44,028 nt of DNA, from contig CAMZDX010000004.1 of NCBI GenBank assembly GCA_947305505.1, positions 1-44,028 on the forward strand. Direction: 5' to 3'. Source of the stretch: an uncultured bacterium (GTDB taxonomy: Bacteria > UBP6 > UBA1177). Of the stretch, positions 17,501-26,290 are shown piece after piece. Position numbers and translations under genes: made by a program. A model generated the notes under the pieces. The model was not told the DNA's origin. It saw only the letters and a list, made by a program, of their open reading frames with translations, and made no database searches. The stretch's first letter is position 1. Every line of letters starts with the position of its first letter.

Positions 17501-20500
17501 AACAACTTGGGAAAACAGCAAACTCAGGACATGGCTCAACGGAGATTTCCTGAACGAGGCATTTTCGAGCATCGAGCGCAGCAGGATCCTCACAAGATCC
17601 GTAAGCGCGGATCCGTATCCCTACAACCAGAGTCTGGATCAGGGAAACAGCGTAAACAACAGGATCTTTATACCCAGCTACGCCGAAATCCAGTCATTGG
17701 ACGGCGCTGTCGACCTGCGCTGCGAGGCGACAAAGTCAGCGGCAGTCGCTCTCGGCTGGGAATACAGGACCGATGCCGGAAACGGCAACTGGTGGCTCAG
17801 GACCATGTCAGGCGAAGGCAGGACGGCCTGCGTCGATGCAGATGGGATGCTCTCTTCGGGCAACTACGATTCCTTCAGTGTGCGCTCCGAAATACTTGTC
17901 CGCCCGGCAATGAGACTTCTTGTGTCGGAGAGCTGCACAAACGGCACTTCGCGCTGTGACGGCTCCCGCAGACTCAGCTGTGTCAACGGTTTCTGGCAAG
18001 AGGGTGAGCTGTGCGAATTTTTCTGCGATTCAACATCCGGAACATGTGCAGAATGCGAAAACGGAAGCTGGCGCTGCGGCGCAAACGGCAGGGAATACTG
18101 CGAAAACGGCTCCTGGACTGAGTTTGAAACCTGCGATTCAGGCTGCGACGATGCAACAGCGGCCTGCAGATGTCAGAACGACGGCGACTACAGATGCGGA
18201 AACAACAGACGCGAGCAGTGCAGCGACGGAGTCTGGAAAGAGGTTTCTCTCTGCGTCAGCGGCTGCGACAGCGAAACGAAGCTCTGCAACGCGGTTTCTG
18301 TCGGAAGCACGCTCACGCTCGGCAACTACGACGGCCCGATCCTCTGGAGAGTCCTTGCGAAGGGTTACGGAAAAGTCCTGGTAACGAGCGAAAAGGCGCT
18401 TGTGCACAAGGCTTTCAGCGATTACGATGCATCATGGGCGGAGAGTACGCTCAGAGCGTGGCTCAACTCGGCGTTCTACAACACAGCTTTTACGGATAAT
18501 GAGAGGAAACTTATACTCGAAACTTCCCTTTCGATCGAGCAGAATCCAAGCTATCCGAAGACCCCGCAGGGCAGAAACACGAAGGACAACCTCTTCCTTC
18601 TGAGTGTTCAGGAGGCAGAGCAATACTTTGCCGGCAAGCACGACAGAGTCTGCGAAATGACTCCGTCCGCTAAGGCGTGGTACGGCTCGGAGCACTCATC
18701 AACAGCTACATGGTGGCTGCGCACGGCCGGCAGCAGTACGGCACGTCACTCGGTAATCGATACAGTAGGAACGATCAACTACGCAGGAAAGGATGTCGTT
18801 TCGAGCGACCTTATGGTCCGCCCTGCGATGTGGGTTTCAATCGACGACACATCGTGCCTGAACGGAACAAAACGGTGTCTCGGCGACACCAGACAGAGCT
18901 GTGGTGGCGATATCTGGAGCGATGTCGAGGTCTGCGGATTCGGTTGCAGTGCGGCTACGGCGGAGTGTCAGGAGTGTGTAAGCGGAACTTACCGCTGCTC
19001 TGGCGATACAAGCCAGCTCTGCGTTGACGGCTTCTGGCAGAACTTCGACGCCTGCGGTGACGGCTGCGACGGCGAGAGCGGAAAATGCTTCTGCACAAGC
19101 GTTGTCCCGGGAAGCGTCCAGTGCATCGGAAACATGCGGCAGAAATGCAAGGACTATCTCTGGAACGACTTCGAGCAGTGCACCTTCGGCTGCGATGTAG
19201 AGAACTCGGAATGCGCTCCTGTAGGCGGTTCGATCACCTTCGGAAGCTATCTGAGCGAACCCATCAGCTGGTTTGTCCTTGAAACTCAGAAAGATAAGAC
19301 GCTCATCATCAGCGAAAAAGGTCTTGACGTTAAAAAATATTCTTCAGGAAATGCGACTTGGGAGACTTCGTTGCTCAGGAACTGGCTCAACAGCGAATTT
19401 TACGATTCCGCGTTCAGTTCCTCGGAGCGTCCGATGATCGTGAGATCTGTTGTTCCGGCTGCGGAAAATCCATATCACACCGGAGTCCAGGCAGGAAACG
19501 ACACCAGCGACAACATCTTCCTTTTGAGCATAGACGAGGCTGAGGAATATTTCTTTGGCAATAGCAGCAGAGCGGCAGAACCGACAGCGTTTGCGGCTTC
19601 AAAAGGAGCTGACGGCGCATGGTGGCTCAGGACCCAGGGCGATAACGATCAGAAAGCGGCGTTCATCGAAACTGACGGAAGCATCGACACCGAAGGCATT
19701 GAGAGCAGCTCATCCGGGATCATGGTGCGTCCGGCACTCTGGCTTGAAAACGCAGCATGTCTCAATGAAGGCTCGTACAAGTGCGACCAGCCGTCAAAAA
19801 TGCTCTTCAAGTGCGTGAACGGCTCATGGATCGATGCAGAAAACTGCTCTTTCGGCTGCAACCTCGAAACTGACAGATGTCTGCTTCCGGTAAAACGCGG
19901 AAAGACCTTCGAGTTCGGCAGATACGAGCAGGACAATGACACTGAAAACGACAAAGAGCCGATAGACTGGATCTACCTTTCGGAAGGAAGCACCTCTTCG
20001 GTTCTGGCCCTGAGCAAGTCGGGGCTTGACGTACAGCCCTACCACAGCTCGAATACGGCTGTTTCATGGAAGGAGAGCTCTCTCAGATCGTGGCTCAACA
20101 CCGCGTTCTGGAACGAGGCGTTCGAAGACGACGAGATTTTCAAGATTGCGGAATCATCCGTTCCTGCCGACAAGAACCCGAACTATCCTGCGGTAAATGC
20201 CGGCGAGGCTACCCTTGACCCGATATTCCTCTTCAGCGTAAGCGATGCAAATACTCACTTCCCTGACAGCAACGGCAAGTATGCGGATCTGACGCCTTAT
20301 GCCGCAAACCGCGGCGGAGACGGCTCATGGTGGCTCAGAACTCCCGGCAGCAGCACGACAAAAGTGGTAATCGCCGAATCGATCGGAACACTTGACTTCG
20401 AGGGCAGAGATGTAAACGCTGCGGCTACAGCAGTAAGGCCAGCGATGAGGATCAGACTCAGCGAAACGATCTCGCCTGAAGGCTGCCAGAGCGGAACCTA

Positions 20501-23500
20501 TCAGTGCGACGGCAGAATGAGCCAGCTCTGCGTCAACGGACGCTGGGAGGATGCTGACTACTGCCTCGGACTCTGCGACCAGGTATCCGGCAGGTGCATA
20601 GTTTCGGAATCCTGCGACGAGGGCGCAACCAAGTGCGGCGGCGGCAAACGCCAGAAGTGCATCGGTGGCGACTGGATCCCGCAGGCGACCTGCGATTTCG
20701 GCTGCAAAGCAGGGACAGACCTCTGCAGCGACTGCGCGGACGGCAGTTACCAGTGCAATGGAGACAACCTTCAGGAGTGCGTGGACGGCTCATGGACAGC
20801 AGGCGAACAGTGCGAACTGGGCTGCAACGTCACGACAGCATCCTGCAACGGCGGATCGACCTGCGAAAACGGAACCTGGCAGTGCGGCGGCGACAGCCGT
20901 CAGAAGTGCGTCGCAGGCGGCTGGCAGAATATGCAGCTCTGTGAATTCGGCTGCGATCCCGAAACCACAGAATGCTACAAATGTGCTCCAGGAACATTCA
21001 AATGCAACGGCAGAGTCAGCCAGAGATGCGAAAACGGATCGTTTGTTGATGACGAAACCTGCACTGTCTGCGGAGCTGCGGACGGCAGATGCAAAGCCCC
21101 AGATGCAGCTTATGCCGTCGGAGATATAATTCTCTTTGGAAATTACGAACAGGACAACAACCTTGAAAACGGCACCGAACCAATCGAGTGGAGAATTCTT
21201 GATGTAAAAGATTCAAAGTTTCTGGTAGTAAGTGATAAAGGGCTGGATGCACGCAGATTCGACGAAGAGACAAATATCTGGCGGGACAGCGAACTTCGTG
21301 TTTGGTTGAATGGAAATTTCTACTACACTGCATTCAGTGATGAAGAAAATGATAGAATTAAGACAACAACCGTAGTCACTACAAGTCGAAACTCATCAAG
21401 TTACTATTGGGTATCGGAAGATAATATATTCCTTTTGAGCCTGTCTGAGATTGATTCTTATTTTGGCGATTCAGGCATTGCCTATCCGACGCCTTATGCG
21501 GAAACAAAATATCGCATTACATACACTGCAAACTACCCTGACTGGTGGTGGTGGACGCGAACTCCCGACATTGTCTATCTTGGCGGCAGCTACTACACCA
21601 CAACAGAAGATGTAGTAGTGATTACAGGAAACGGAACGACATATCGGCAGCGTCTGGCTGAAAAGATGATTCGCCCTGCGATGTGGATAAAGCAGGGCTG
21701 TGAAAACAGCGGATCTCGCAGATGCAACGACGACACGCTTGAAGTATGTTCTGAAAACGGCGTATGGGAGACATCGGCACAATGCGGATACTGCAATCCA
21801 GGCACATTGGAATGTCTTGGCTGTAAAAACGGGACACATCGCTGTGACGAAGGCAAGAGTCAGCAGTGTGAAAACAACGAATGGAGTGAAGGCGAAACAT
21901 GTGAAAACGGCTGCAACCCTGAAACAGGAGAGTGCTCAGACACGCCTTATTTCGAAGGAAACACTGTAACTTTCGGAACTTACGAGCAGGATAATGATAT
22001 CACCAACGGCGCAGAGCCAATTGAGTGGCGGGTCCTTAAAGTAAACGGCAATAAGGCTCTTTTGCTTAGTGAAAAAGGATTGAATGCCAGGGGATTTGAT
22101 AATAGTTCAATCAAGTGGAAGGACAGCGCAATCCGTAATTGGTTAAATGGTTCTAATACTGGAGATTTCTACAATACGGCGTTTAGCTCTGCAGACAAAA
22201 ATAGAATTGTTTTAAACAGCATAATTACGGAATCAAGCTATAACAGTACAGAAACCTACACTACATTGGATAAAATCTTCCTTTTGAGTAAGTCTGAGAT
22301 CGAACAATATTTCCCAATTGAGTGCGACCGTTTAGTTTATCCCACAGACTTTACGAAGGCAAACGGTGTTGTCGGAATATCCTTAAGCACGGATTATTGT
22401 AATGGAAACAGCTATGGTGCAGCTAATTGGTGGCTGCGTTCCACGGGAGGAGCAACGTGTGGATATCCGATAGCGACAAATGTGGGTTCTGATGGAGGCT
22501 TTATTGAGTACAACACATCCTGTGATTGGGTAAGCAACCAAAAATTAACAATTCGTCCTGCAGTATGGATATGGATTGGAGATGAGCCGGAATGTGATGA
22601 AGGAGCTTACCGTTGCAACGGAACCACTAGAGAATTATGCTCAAACGGTTTTTGGAATGTAAATGAAGATTGCAAATTCAGCTGTATTCCTGCAACCAGC
22701 GAGTGTGCTGACTGTGAAACTGGAACACTTCAGTGTAATCGCAATAAAAGTCAAGAGTGTGTAGATGGTCATTGGAACGAAACAGAATGTGATTACATAT
22801 GTAACGAAGGAATATGCATGGATAATCCGTGTAATGCTGCCCCTTGCAATGGCGTAGAACATTCAATATGCACCCCGTTTTCTGTGAAAGGATATGTGTG
22901 CTCATGTGACAATGACGATGAAGGGTATTTTTGGAACGGTTTGGCTTGTGTGAATATTTGTGGTGATTCAACCTCATGTAACTTAATTACAATTGCTAAT
23001 CTTTGCACAGGACAAACTTCTTGCTTCGATAATTCAGAAAGCATCGCTTGTCCGCTATCTGGTGAAGATTTCTTCGGTCAGGATGCACATTATGCAACTT
23101 CAGGAAGCTGCACACCACATAGTTTCACTATTGTTGAGACAGGAATCGAAAATGAAAATATTGTTTTTGACAACAATACAAAATTACAGTGGCAGCAAAC
23201 CCTGTCATTTGAAAATTTTACATGGGAAGACGCAGCAATCTACTGTAGCACTCTGAATTACGGCAATTATAATGACTGGCGGTTACCAGCACCTCATGAA
23301 TTTTTAACAATTATTGACAGAGGCATACAAAACTCGCCGCAGGGGCAAACAGATTATTTCACAAATATTACGAGTGGATACAAGTTCTGGACTTCTCAAA
23401 CTAGGTGGTCACAATACGCCTATTCTTTTACCTATTCTTTTAGTGATGTTAATAAACAATCAAATAAGTATAAAGCAATGTGTGTCCGTGGATCTGCATT

Positions 23501-26099
23501 GCCAGTAACACCAGCAGATAGTTTTCAGACATCATCTGACGGCAAGACAGTAATTGACAAAACGACCGACCTTGTATGGCAAAGCAATTATGTGACAGGT
23601 AAGGACTGGCATCAGGCCTTGGAATATTGCGAAAATTTGAATTATGCGGGATATTCCGACTGGAGACTTCCTAATATAAATGAACTTTCATCTCTTATTA
23701 ATTTAAAAAGCGCGTCTTTTTCTTACTTTCCAGATGATATGAATCATAATTCATATTGGTCATTCTGGTCTTCTACTTCTACTTCTAATTCTAATGCTTT
23801 GGCTGTATATTTCGCCAGCGGCACAATTTCGACTTACAGCAAAGATTTAACTTTAGAGTCTCTTCTTGTCCGCTGTGTTCGTTCTGATATTTGTGCGGAT
23901 GATAAGTTCTGGAATGGTTCTGAGTGTGTCCACAATCCTTGTCAGGTAAGCAGCTGTCTCATGGATCATGCGACAGACAACTGTCAGCCAAGAAGTGAAT
24001 CGACATTTGAATGTATTTGTGAAGAAGGTTTTCTCTGGCACGATTCAGCATGTGTAAGCCCGTGCGATCCGAATCACTGCGCCAGTGATACTAATTCAGA
24101 TGGAGTATGTACAGTAATGAACCTTGAATTTTATTACTGCGGTTGCAAAGAGGGATACAGCTGGAATGCAGGTTCATGTAAAGAGTTTTCAAACGCCATG
24201 GCTCTCGGCAACATTTGCACAAGCGACACTATATGTTTTAATCCCAGCGACTATGAGAACAGCTGTCCAGTATTTGGACAGAATTATTTCGGGCAAGATG
24301 CCCACTATAAACACAAATGTACTCCTATAAGCTTATACCTTGACAGCACAAATGATGATGAAAAAATTGTGATTGACAACAACACTGGTTTGCAGTGGCA
24401 GATGACACAGTCTCAAAATACTTTCACTTGGAAAGACGCTTACATTTATTGCGACACTTTGAATTATGGAGGATATTCTGACTGGCGGTTGCCTAATCCT
24501 CAGGAATTACAGACATACGGAACTTATGGTTACCTATGGACTTCTGATTACGTATGGACTTCAAACAAGGCTTTTTATGCTAATTTTGAAGAAATTAATT
24601 ATACTTCAAAAACATCAATGTATAAAGCAAGATGTGTTCGCGGGAAAGAACTTCCGCCAGCTTCACTTACATTTTTGACAACGGATAACGGCGATGAGAT
24701 TGCTGTTGATTCAACGACCAATCTTGTTTGGCAAGCAGCTGTTGCAGACAGCAATTCTAAAAAATCATGGAATAATGCATTGCAATATTGCCAAAATTTA
24801 ACTTATGGAGGTTACAGCAATTGGAGATTGCCCAACAAAAATGAACTATTGTCTCTTTTAAATTACAACAAATCATCTGTTCCATACTCAGAGTTCACCT
24901 CAAGGGCTGATTATTATTGGTCTAGTAGTTATTACAATTACGATTACAGCACATCAGGTATATGGGTAGTGGATCTATACAACGGTACGCTCTCGCAAAG
25001 AGATGATTATAATATATCATATTATTCTGAATATATCATTTGTGTCCGCAACAGTGAATGTCCTGTAGAAGAATTGCTGAATGGTGGAAAATGCAGATTA
25101 AATCTTGGGAACATCTGCACTGGTCAAAATAAATGTTACAATAATTCATCAAGTATAACCTGCCCGCCATTACAATTATCTTCTTTTAGTTTTGAAAGTG
25201 CTGATTTCTTTGGTCAGGACGCATATTATGCTAGTCTTGATTTTTGCACATCTCAGAATTTCACCCAAAAAACACTTGACTCATATAGTCCGGATTATCC
25301 ATATCAACGTCAAAAAATTGTTACGGATAATAACACGGGGTTAACTTGGGAAATATATTATTCATCATTAACCAACTCGCCAGATTATCAGTGGCAAAGT
25401 AGAAAAAGCCATTGCAATGCATTGAATACTTCAAGGTATGGCAACATTGACACTTGGCGTGTTCCAAATCCATTGGAGCTTCTTACCATTGCAGATCACA
25501 GCCGGAAACAACCATCTACAAACCCGATTTTCACAAATATATCAACTGATGGCTATATAGATTTGTGGACATCAAAAGAAAAAAACACTTCCGAGGCTTA
25601 TTCTTTCTCTACCTCTAGTGTTACTCCCGCCTATAAAAACCATTCCATTAAAGTTATGTGTGTCAGCGGAGATGAATTTTCATACGCAACATCAGAGGAT
25701 TTTGAAGAATCATCGGATGGTAAAACCGTTAAAGACCTGAGAACAGGACTTATCTGGCAAAAAGAATATGTCCAAATTAATAGTTATGATTATGAGAGAA
25801 AGTATTGGGAAGAGGCGTTGGCATATTGCGACCAACTGAATAATATTAATTACGGAGGATATTCAAAGTGGTGGCGCTTGCCCAACAAAAACGAATTATT
25901 ATCTTTAATAAATTATGACAAATCAGAAGCACCTTATTCATATTTTCCAAATATGCCGACTTCCTCTCGCGAATATTGGACATCTACTACTTGGACTGAT
26001 TATTCTTCTCTTGTCTTTATTATCGATTTTAGCAAAATTGATGCTGTTCCTTATAGGGAATCCAAGTCGTCTCAAGGATATGTCCGTTGTGTAAGATAA
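14571..26099 (+). CDS. Giant mosaic surface lipoprotein (3842 residues; GDPIM repeats, DUF6273-like and DUF1566 domains)
   Basis: One uninterrupted frame encodes a predicted 3842-residue lipoprotein (lipobox VVSC, C20). Order of parts: an Asp/Thr/Ser linker (about 25-150), and a ZU5/PGAL-like domain (about 155-265, IRAAEGGRLESSDQASM) that seems to resume at HFSRFAFIEV after 18 GDPIM repeats (about 270-418). Seven DUF6273-like domains follow (about 526-715, 921-1118, 1242-1424, 1551-1727, 1774-1965, 2180-2377, 2461-2671) with about 23 Cys-rich modules between them. EGF-like Cys stretches then lead to three double-DUF1566 units (about 2812-3106, 3213-3497, 3513-3842), ending VRCVR. The ATG follows GAGG. 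It is probably displayed on the outer membrane for adhesion or glycan binding, since DUF1566 relates to C-type-lectin-like folds. No enzyme motif was seen. The last 5 kb are clearly more AT-rich than the first 6.5 kb. Confidence 0.85.
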   Translation: MKRFFTVWLILITLIFVVSCGEGKKENVYDYPDEDSTEITDPDKDSDNTGLSDIETDEDSDNSDDSNDEDTDTTAIVVDDDTDTDSGDTAPDQDHDTDSGDTQPDNDSDTDTADTTPDSDNDSDNDSDNDSGDSTPDEDSDSGDTEPVLLPQMSLFEEVSKLIRAAEGGRLESSDQASMIVIPAYALRKDTIITMRIYKIENPDTRIVSKVLEFFPKGQKFRKPVVIMSRASKSVGENSLVSGAVYNETEGSWQYNKSGETVVMGLNGLGDPIMMSAGGDPIMLNAGGDPIMGNALGDPIMLNMGGDPIMLGAGGDPIMGGDPIMLGAGGDPIMGGDPIMGGDPIMGGDPIMGGDPIMNTTSLSAGGDPIMISSGGDPIMQSAGGDPIMGGDPIMFTAVSNAAAGDPIMNTAAGDPIMMTTGHFSRFAFIEVKPAERIDPACRSGEIRCSSNGSKRQKCVAQHWQDMENCEAGCDTETALCKCSASDEGKLQCSDTIKLQRCSDSRWRNFITCTYGCNSDTNGCNKYTLNDVVELGEYEQDGKSVSKERVRWRVLGKDTDRLLLISERGLLRREFDTTSNDVSWETSQIRTWLNTTFKNEVFNANELALILDSSVQNQGNTDYPDTHQGEKTTDKIFLLNLAEADYYFLGNTDRVLYPTTSAAAGSFGRSTWWLRTMGHDNQNVASVTNSGLLNKAGETKYLSNMIRPAIWIRMQGVRVDECKGNSYRCSGNTRQRCVYGYWTDVETCDSGCDTENAKCLCHGHGTRCSFGSQEQCFDGLWTLDSICDSGCNTENGRCNECINGERRCAGNSLEICENNTWTAIETCESGCNPEALQCRECETGTFRCNDNMRQECVGGIWNSIELCGAGCDPEAKACVCEGSETRCSGDNLEKCSNGTWSADRTCRFGCDSASGSCRTPSAGDIITFGNYEQDNDSSNGKEAIEWIVLEASGSELLVISRKGLATRSFNDVYEINSTTWENSKLRTWLNGDFLNEAFSSIERSRILTRSVSADPYPYNQSLDQGNSVNNRIFIPSYAEIQSLDGAVDLRCEATKSAAVALGWEYRTDAGNGNWWLRTMSGEGRTACVDADGMLSSGNYDSFSVRSEILVRPAMRLLVSESCTNGTSRCDGSRRLSCVNGFWQEGELCEFFCDSTSGTCAECENGSWRCGANGREYCENGSWTEFETCDSGCDDATAACRCQNDGDYRCGNNRREQCSDGVWKEVSLCVSGCDSETKLCNAVSVGSTLTLGNYDGPILWRVLAKGYGKVLVTSEKALVHKAFSDYDASWAESTLRAWLNSAFYNTAFTDNERKLILETSLSIEQNPSYPKTPQGRNTKDNLFLLSVQEAEQYFAGKHDRVCEMTPSAKAWYGSEHSSTATWWLRTAGSSTARHSVIDTVGTINYAGKDVVSSDLMVRPAMWVSIDDTSCLNGTKRCLGDTRQSCGGDIWSDVEVCGFGCSAATAECQECVSGTYRCSGDTSQLCVDGFWQNFDACGDGCDGESGKCFCTSVVPGSVQCIGNMRQKCKDYLWNDFEQCTFGCDVENSECAPVGGSITFGSYLSEPISWFVLETQKDKTLIISEKGLDVKKYSSGNATWETSLLRNWLNSEFYDSAFSSSERPMIVRSVVPAAENPYHTGVQAGNDTSDNIFLLSIDEAEEYFFGNSSRAAEPTAFAASKGADGAWWLRTQGDNDQKAAFIETDGSIDTEGIESSSSGIMVRPALWLENAACLNEGSYKCDQPSKMLFKCVNGSWIDAENCSFGCNLETDRCLLPVKRGKTFEFGRYEQDNDTENDKEPIDWIYLSEGSTSSVLALSKSGLDVQPYHSSNTAVSWKESSLRSWLNTAFWNEAFEDDEIFKIAESSVPADKNPNYPAVNAGEATLDPIFLFSVSDANTHFPDSNGKYADLTPYAANRGGDGSWWLRTPGSSTTKVVIAESIGTLDFEGRDVNAAATAVRPAMRIRLSETISPEGCQSGTYQCDGRMSQLCVNGRWEDADYCLGLCDQVSGRCIVSESCDEGATKCGGGKRQKCIGGDWIPQATCDFGCKAGTDLCSDCADGSYQCNGDNLQECVDGSWTAGEQCELGCNVTTASCNGGSTCENGTWQCGGDSRQKCVAGGWQNMQLCEFGCDPETTECYKCAPGTFKCNGRVSQRCENGSFVDDETCTVCGAADGRCKAPDAAYAVGDIILFGNYEQDNNLENGTEPIEWRILDVKDSKFLVVSDKGLDARRFDEETNIWRDSELRVWLNGNFYYTAFSDEENDRIKTTTVVTTSRNSSSYYWVSEDNIFLLSLSEIDSYFGDSGIAYPTPYAETKYRITYTANYPDWWWWTRTPDIVYLGGSYYTTTEDVVVITGNGTTYRQRLAEKMIRPAMWIKQGCENSGSRRCNDDTLEVCSENGVWETSAQCGYCNPGTLECLGCKNGTHRCDEGKSQQCENNEWSEGETCENGCNPETGECSDTPYFEGNTVTFGTYEQDNDITNGAEPIEWRVLKVNGNKALLLSEKGLNARGFDNSSIKWKDSAIRNWLNGSNTGDFYNTAFSSADKNRIVLNSIITESSYNSTETYTTLDKIFLLSKSEIEQYFPIECDRLVYPTDFTKANGVVGISLSTDYCNGNSYGAANWWLRSTGGATCGYPIATNVGSDGGFIEYNTSCDWVSNQKLTIRPAVWIWIGDEPECDEGAYRCNGTTRELCSNGFWNVNEDCKFSCIPATSECADCETGTLQCNRNKSQECVDGHWNETECDYICNEGICMDNPCNAAPCNGVEHSICTPFSVKGYVCSCDNDDEGYFWNGLACVNICGDSTSCNLITIANLCTGQTSCFDNSESIACPLSGEDFFGQDAHYATSGSCTPHSFTIVETGIENENIVFDNNTKLQWQQTLSFENFTWEDAAIYCSTLNYGNYNDWRLPAPHEFLTIIDRGIQNSPQGQTDYFTNITSGYKFWTSQTRWSQYAYSFTYSFSDVNKQSNKYKAMCVRGSALPVTPADSFQTSSDGKTVIDKTTDLVWQSNYVTGKDWHQALEYCENLNYAGYSDWRLPNINELSSLINLKSASFSYFPDDMNHNSYWSFWSSTSTSNSNALAVYFASGTISTYSKDLTLESLLVRCVRSDICADDKFWNGSECVHNPCQVSSCLMDHATDNCQPRSESTFECICEEGFLWHDSACVSPCDPNHCASDTNSDGVCTVMNLEFYYCGCKEGYSWNAGSCKEFSNAMALGNICTSDTICFNPSDYENSCPVFGQNYFGQDAHYKHKCTPISLYLDSTNDDEKIVIDNNTGLQWQMTQSQNTFTWKDAYIYCDTLNYGGYSDWRLPNPQELQTYGTYGYLWTSDYVWTSNKAFYANFEEINYTSKTSMYKARCVRGKELPPASLTFLTTDNGDEIAVDSTTNLVWQAAVADSNSKKSWNNALQYCQNLTYGGYSNWRLPNKNELLSLLNYNKSSVPYSEFTSRADYYWSSSYYNYDYSTSGIWVVDLYNGTLSQRDDYNISYYSEYIICVRNSECPVEELLNGGKCRLNLGNICTGQNKCYNNSSSITCPPLQLSSFSFESADFFGQDAYYASLDFCTSQNFTQKTLDSYSPDYPYQRQKIVTDNNTGLTWEIYYSSLTNSPDYQWQSRKSHCNALNTSRYGNIDTWRVPNPLELLTIADHSRKQPSTNPIFTNISTDGYIDLWTSKEKNTSEAYSFSTSSVTPAYKNHSIKVMCVSGDEFSYATSEDFEESSDGKTVKDLRTGLIWQKEYVQINSYDYERKYWEEALAYCDQLNNINYGGYSKWWRLPNKNELLSLINYDKSEAPYSYFPNMPTSSREYWTSTTWTDYSSLVFIIDFSKIDAVPYRESKSSQGYVRCVR
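14922..14957 (+). repeat. Three perfect 12-base tandem repeats in the acidic linker
   Basis: The unit GATTCTGACAAC occurs three times in a row, and a fourth begins as GATTCC. Each unit encodes Asp-Ser-Asp-Asn. Because the unit is a multiple of three and the copies are identical, slipped-strand copying could lengthen or shorten the linker without breaking the frame. Confidence 0.85.
15378..15824 (+). repeat. Eighteen-copy GDPIM pentapeptide repeat region
   Basis: The motif GDPIM occurs 18 times in about 149 residues. Some copies are adjacent (GDPIMG units, every six residues). Others are separated by short linkers such as LNAG, LGAG, QSAG or NTTSLSAG, giving a nine-residue period. Synonymous codons differ among copies (GGAGATCCG, GGTGACCCG, GGCGATCCA), so the protein motif rather than the DNA appears to be maintained. 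The flanking text suggests insertion in a loop of a ZU5/PGAL-like domain. I do not recognise GDPIM as a described repeat family. Confidence 0.9.
15891..22815 (+). repeat. Alternating Cys-rich modules and seven DUF6273-like domains
   Basis: Cys-rich modules of about 40 residues follow the pattern C-x2-G-x3-C-x6-Q-x-C-x2-G-x-W-x5-C-x2-GC-x7-C. By position between the DUF6273-like domains I count 2, 5, 3, 3, 1, 5, 2 and 2 copies. The DUF6273-like domains share (T/E)FGxYEQDN, PIEWRVL, LLISEKGL, WExSxLRxWLN, AF, DxIFLLS, WWLRT and VRPAMWI. Domains 3 and 4 lack the EQDN segment. The block is a tandem amplification of a [Cys module]n-DUF6273 unit, with variable numbers of Cys modules per unit. Confidence 0.8.
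22998..26096 (+). repeat. Three tandem double-DUF1566 units
   Basis: Each unit opens with ICT(G/S)xxxC and an (F/Y)FGQDA(H/Y)Y segment. Two DUF1566 domains follow, recognisable by (D/N)NxTxLxWQ, W(E/K)DAxxYC, LNYGGYSDWRLPNxxEL and CVR. The first domain of each unit ends in (A/K)xCVxG, and the second in VRCVR or ICVR. Units 1 and 2 are separated by EGF-like Cys text. Unit 3 ends the protein. Base composition here is markedly AT-rich compared with the 5' half of the gene. Confidence 0.8.
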
Positions 26100-26119
26100 C
26101 AACCTTAAATCTCTTTCTT

Positions 26120-26138
26120 TCCCGCAATTTTGGCGGGA
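26120..26138 (+). terminator. Possible terminator hairpin after the giant gene
   Basis: TCCCGC pairs with GCGGGA around a seven-base loop, 21 bases after the stop. The 3' side is TTCTGATA rather than a proper T tract, so intrinsic termination would be weak. Confidence 0.3.
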
Positions 26139-26176
26139 TTCTGATAACATTCAAGCATATATGATATTGGGAGAAT

Positions 26177-26200
26177 GTCCGTTGTGTCCGCTCGGAATAA
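26177..26200 (+). pseudogene. Remnant of a DUF1566 gene 3' end (VRCVRSE-stop), copy 1
   Basis: Bases 26177-26200 read in frame as Val-Arg-Cys-Val-Arg-Ser-Glu and then TAA. This is the usual last line of a DUF1566 domain, as in LVRCVRSD inside the giant gene and its own end GYVRCVR. Upstream in this frame a stop appears within five codons, so no gene is attached. A second copy, also ending in a stop after VRCVRSE, lies at 27595-27618 beyond the ATPase gene. Confidence 0.55.
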
Positions 26201-26228
26201 GGCTTCATTTCGACTCTGCTCAATGACC
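26201..26228 (-). repeat. Dispersed repeat fragment (GTCATTGAGC...GTCGAAATGA type)
   Basis: On the minus strand this reads GGTCATTGAGCAGAGTCGAA followed by ATGAAGCC. This belongs to the same general class of GTCATT(C/T)TGAGC intergenic repeats as 4083-4102 and 27641-27690. It begins immediately after the stop of the DUF1566 remnant. Confidence 0.4.
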
Positions 26229-26290
26229 AGAAAACTCAGCAACCGTTTTCCGGCACCAATGAGACGTGTCAGGTAACGTCTCTAACAACA

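Noticed and set aside
15891-22815. CRISPR-like or DNA-level tandem repeats
   Set aside because: The repetition is in protein domains of 40 and about 190 residues with diverged codons. There are no identical short repeats with unique spacers, and no cas genes.
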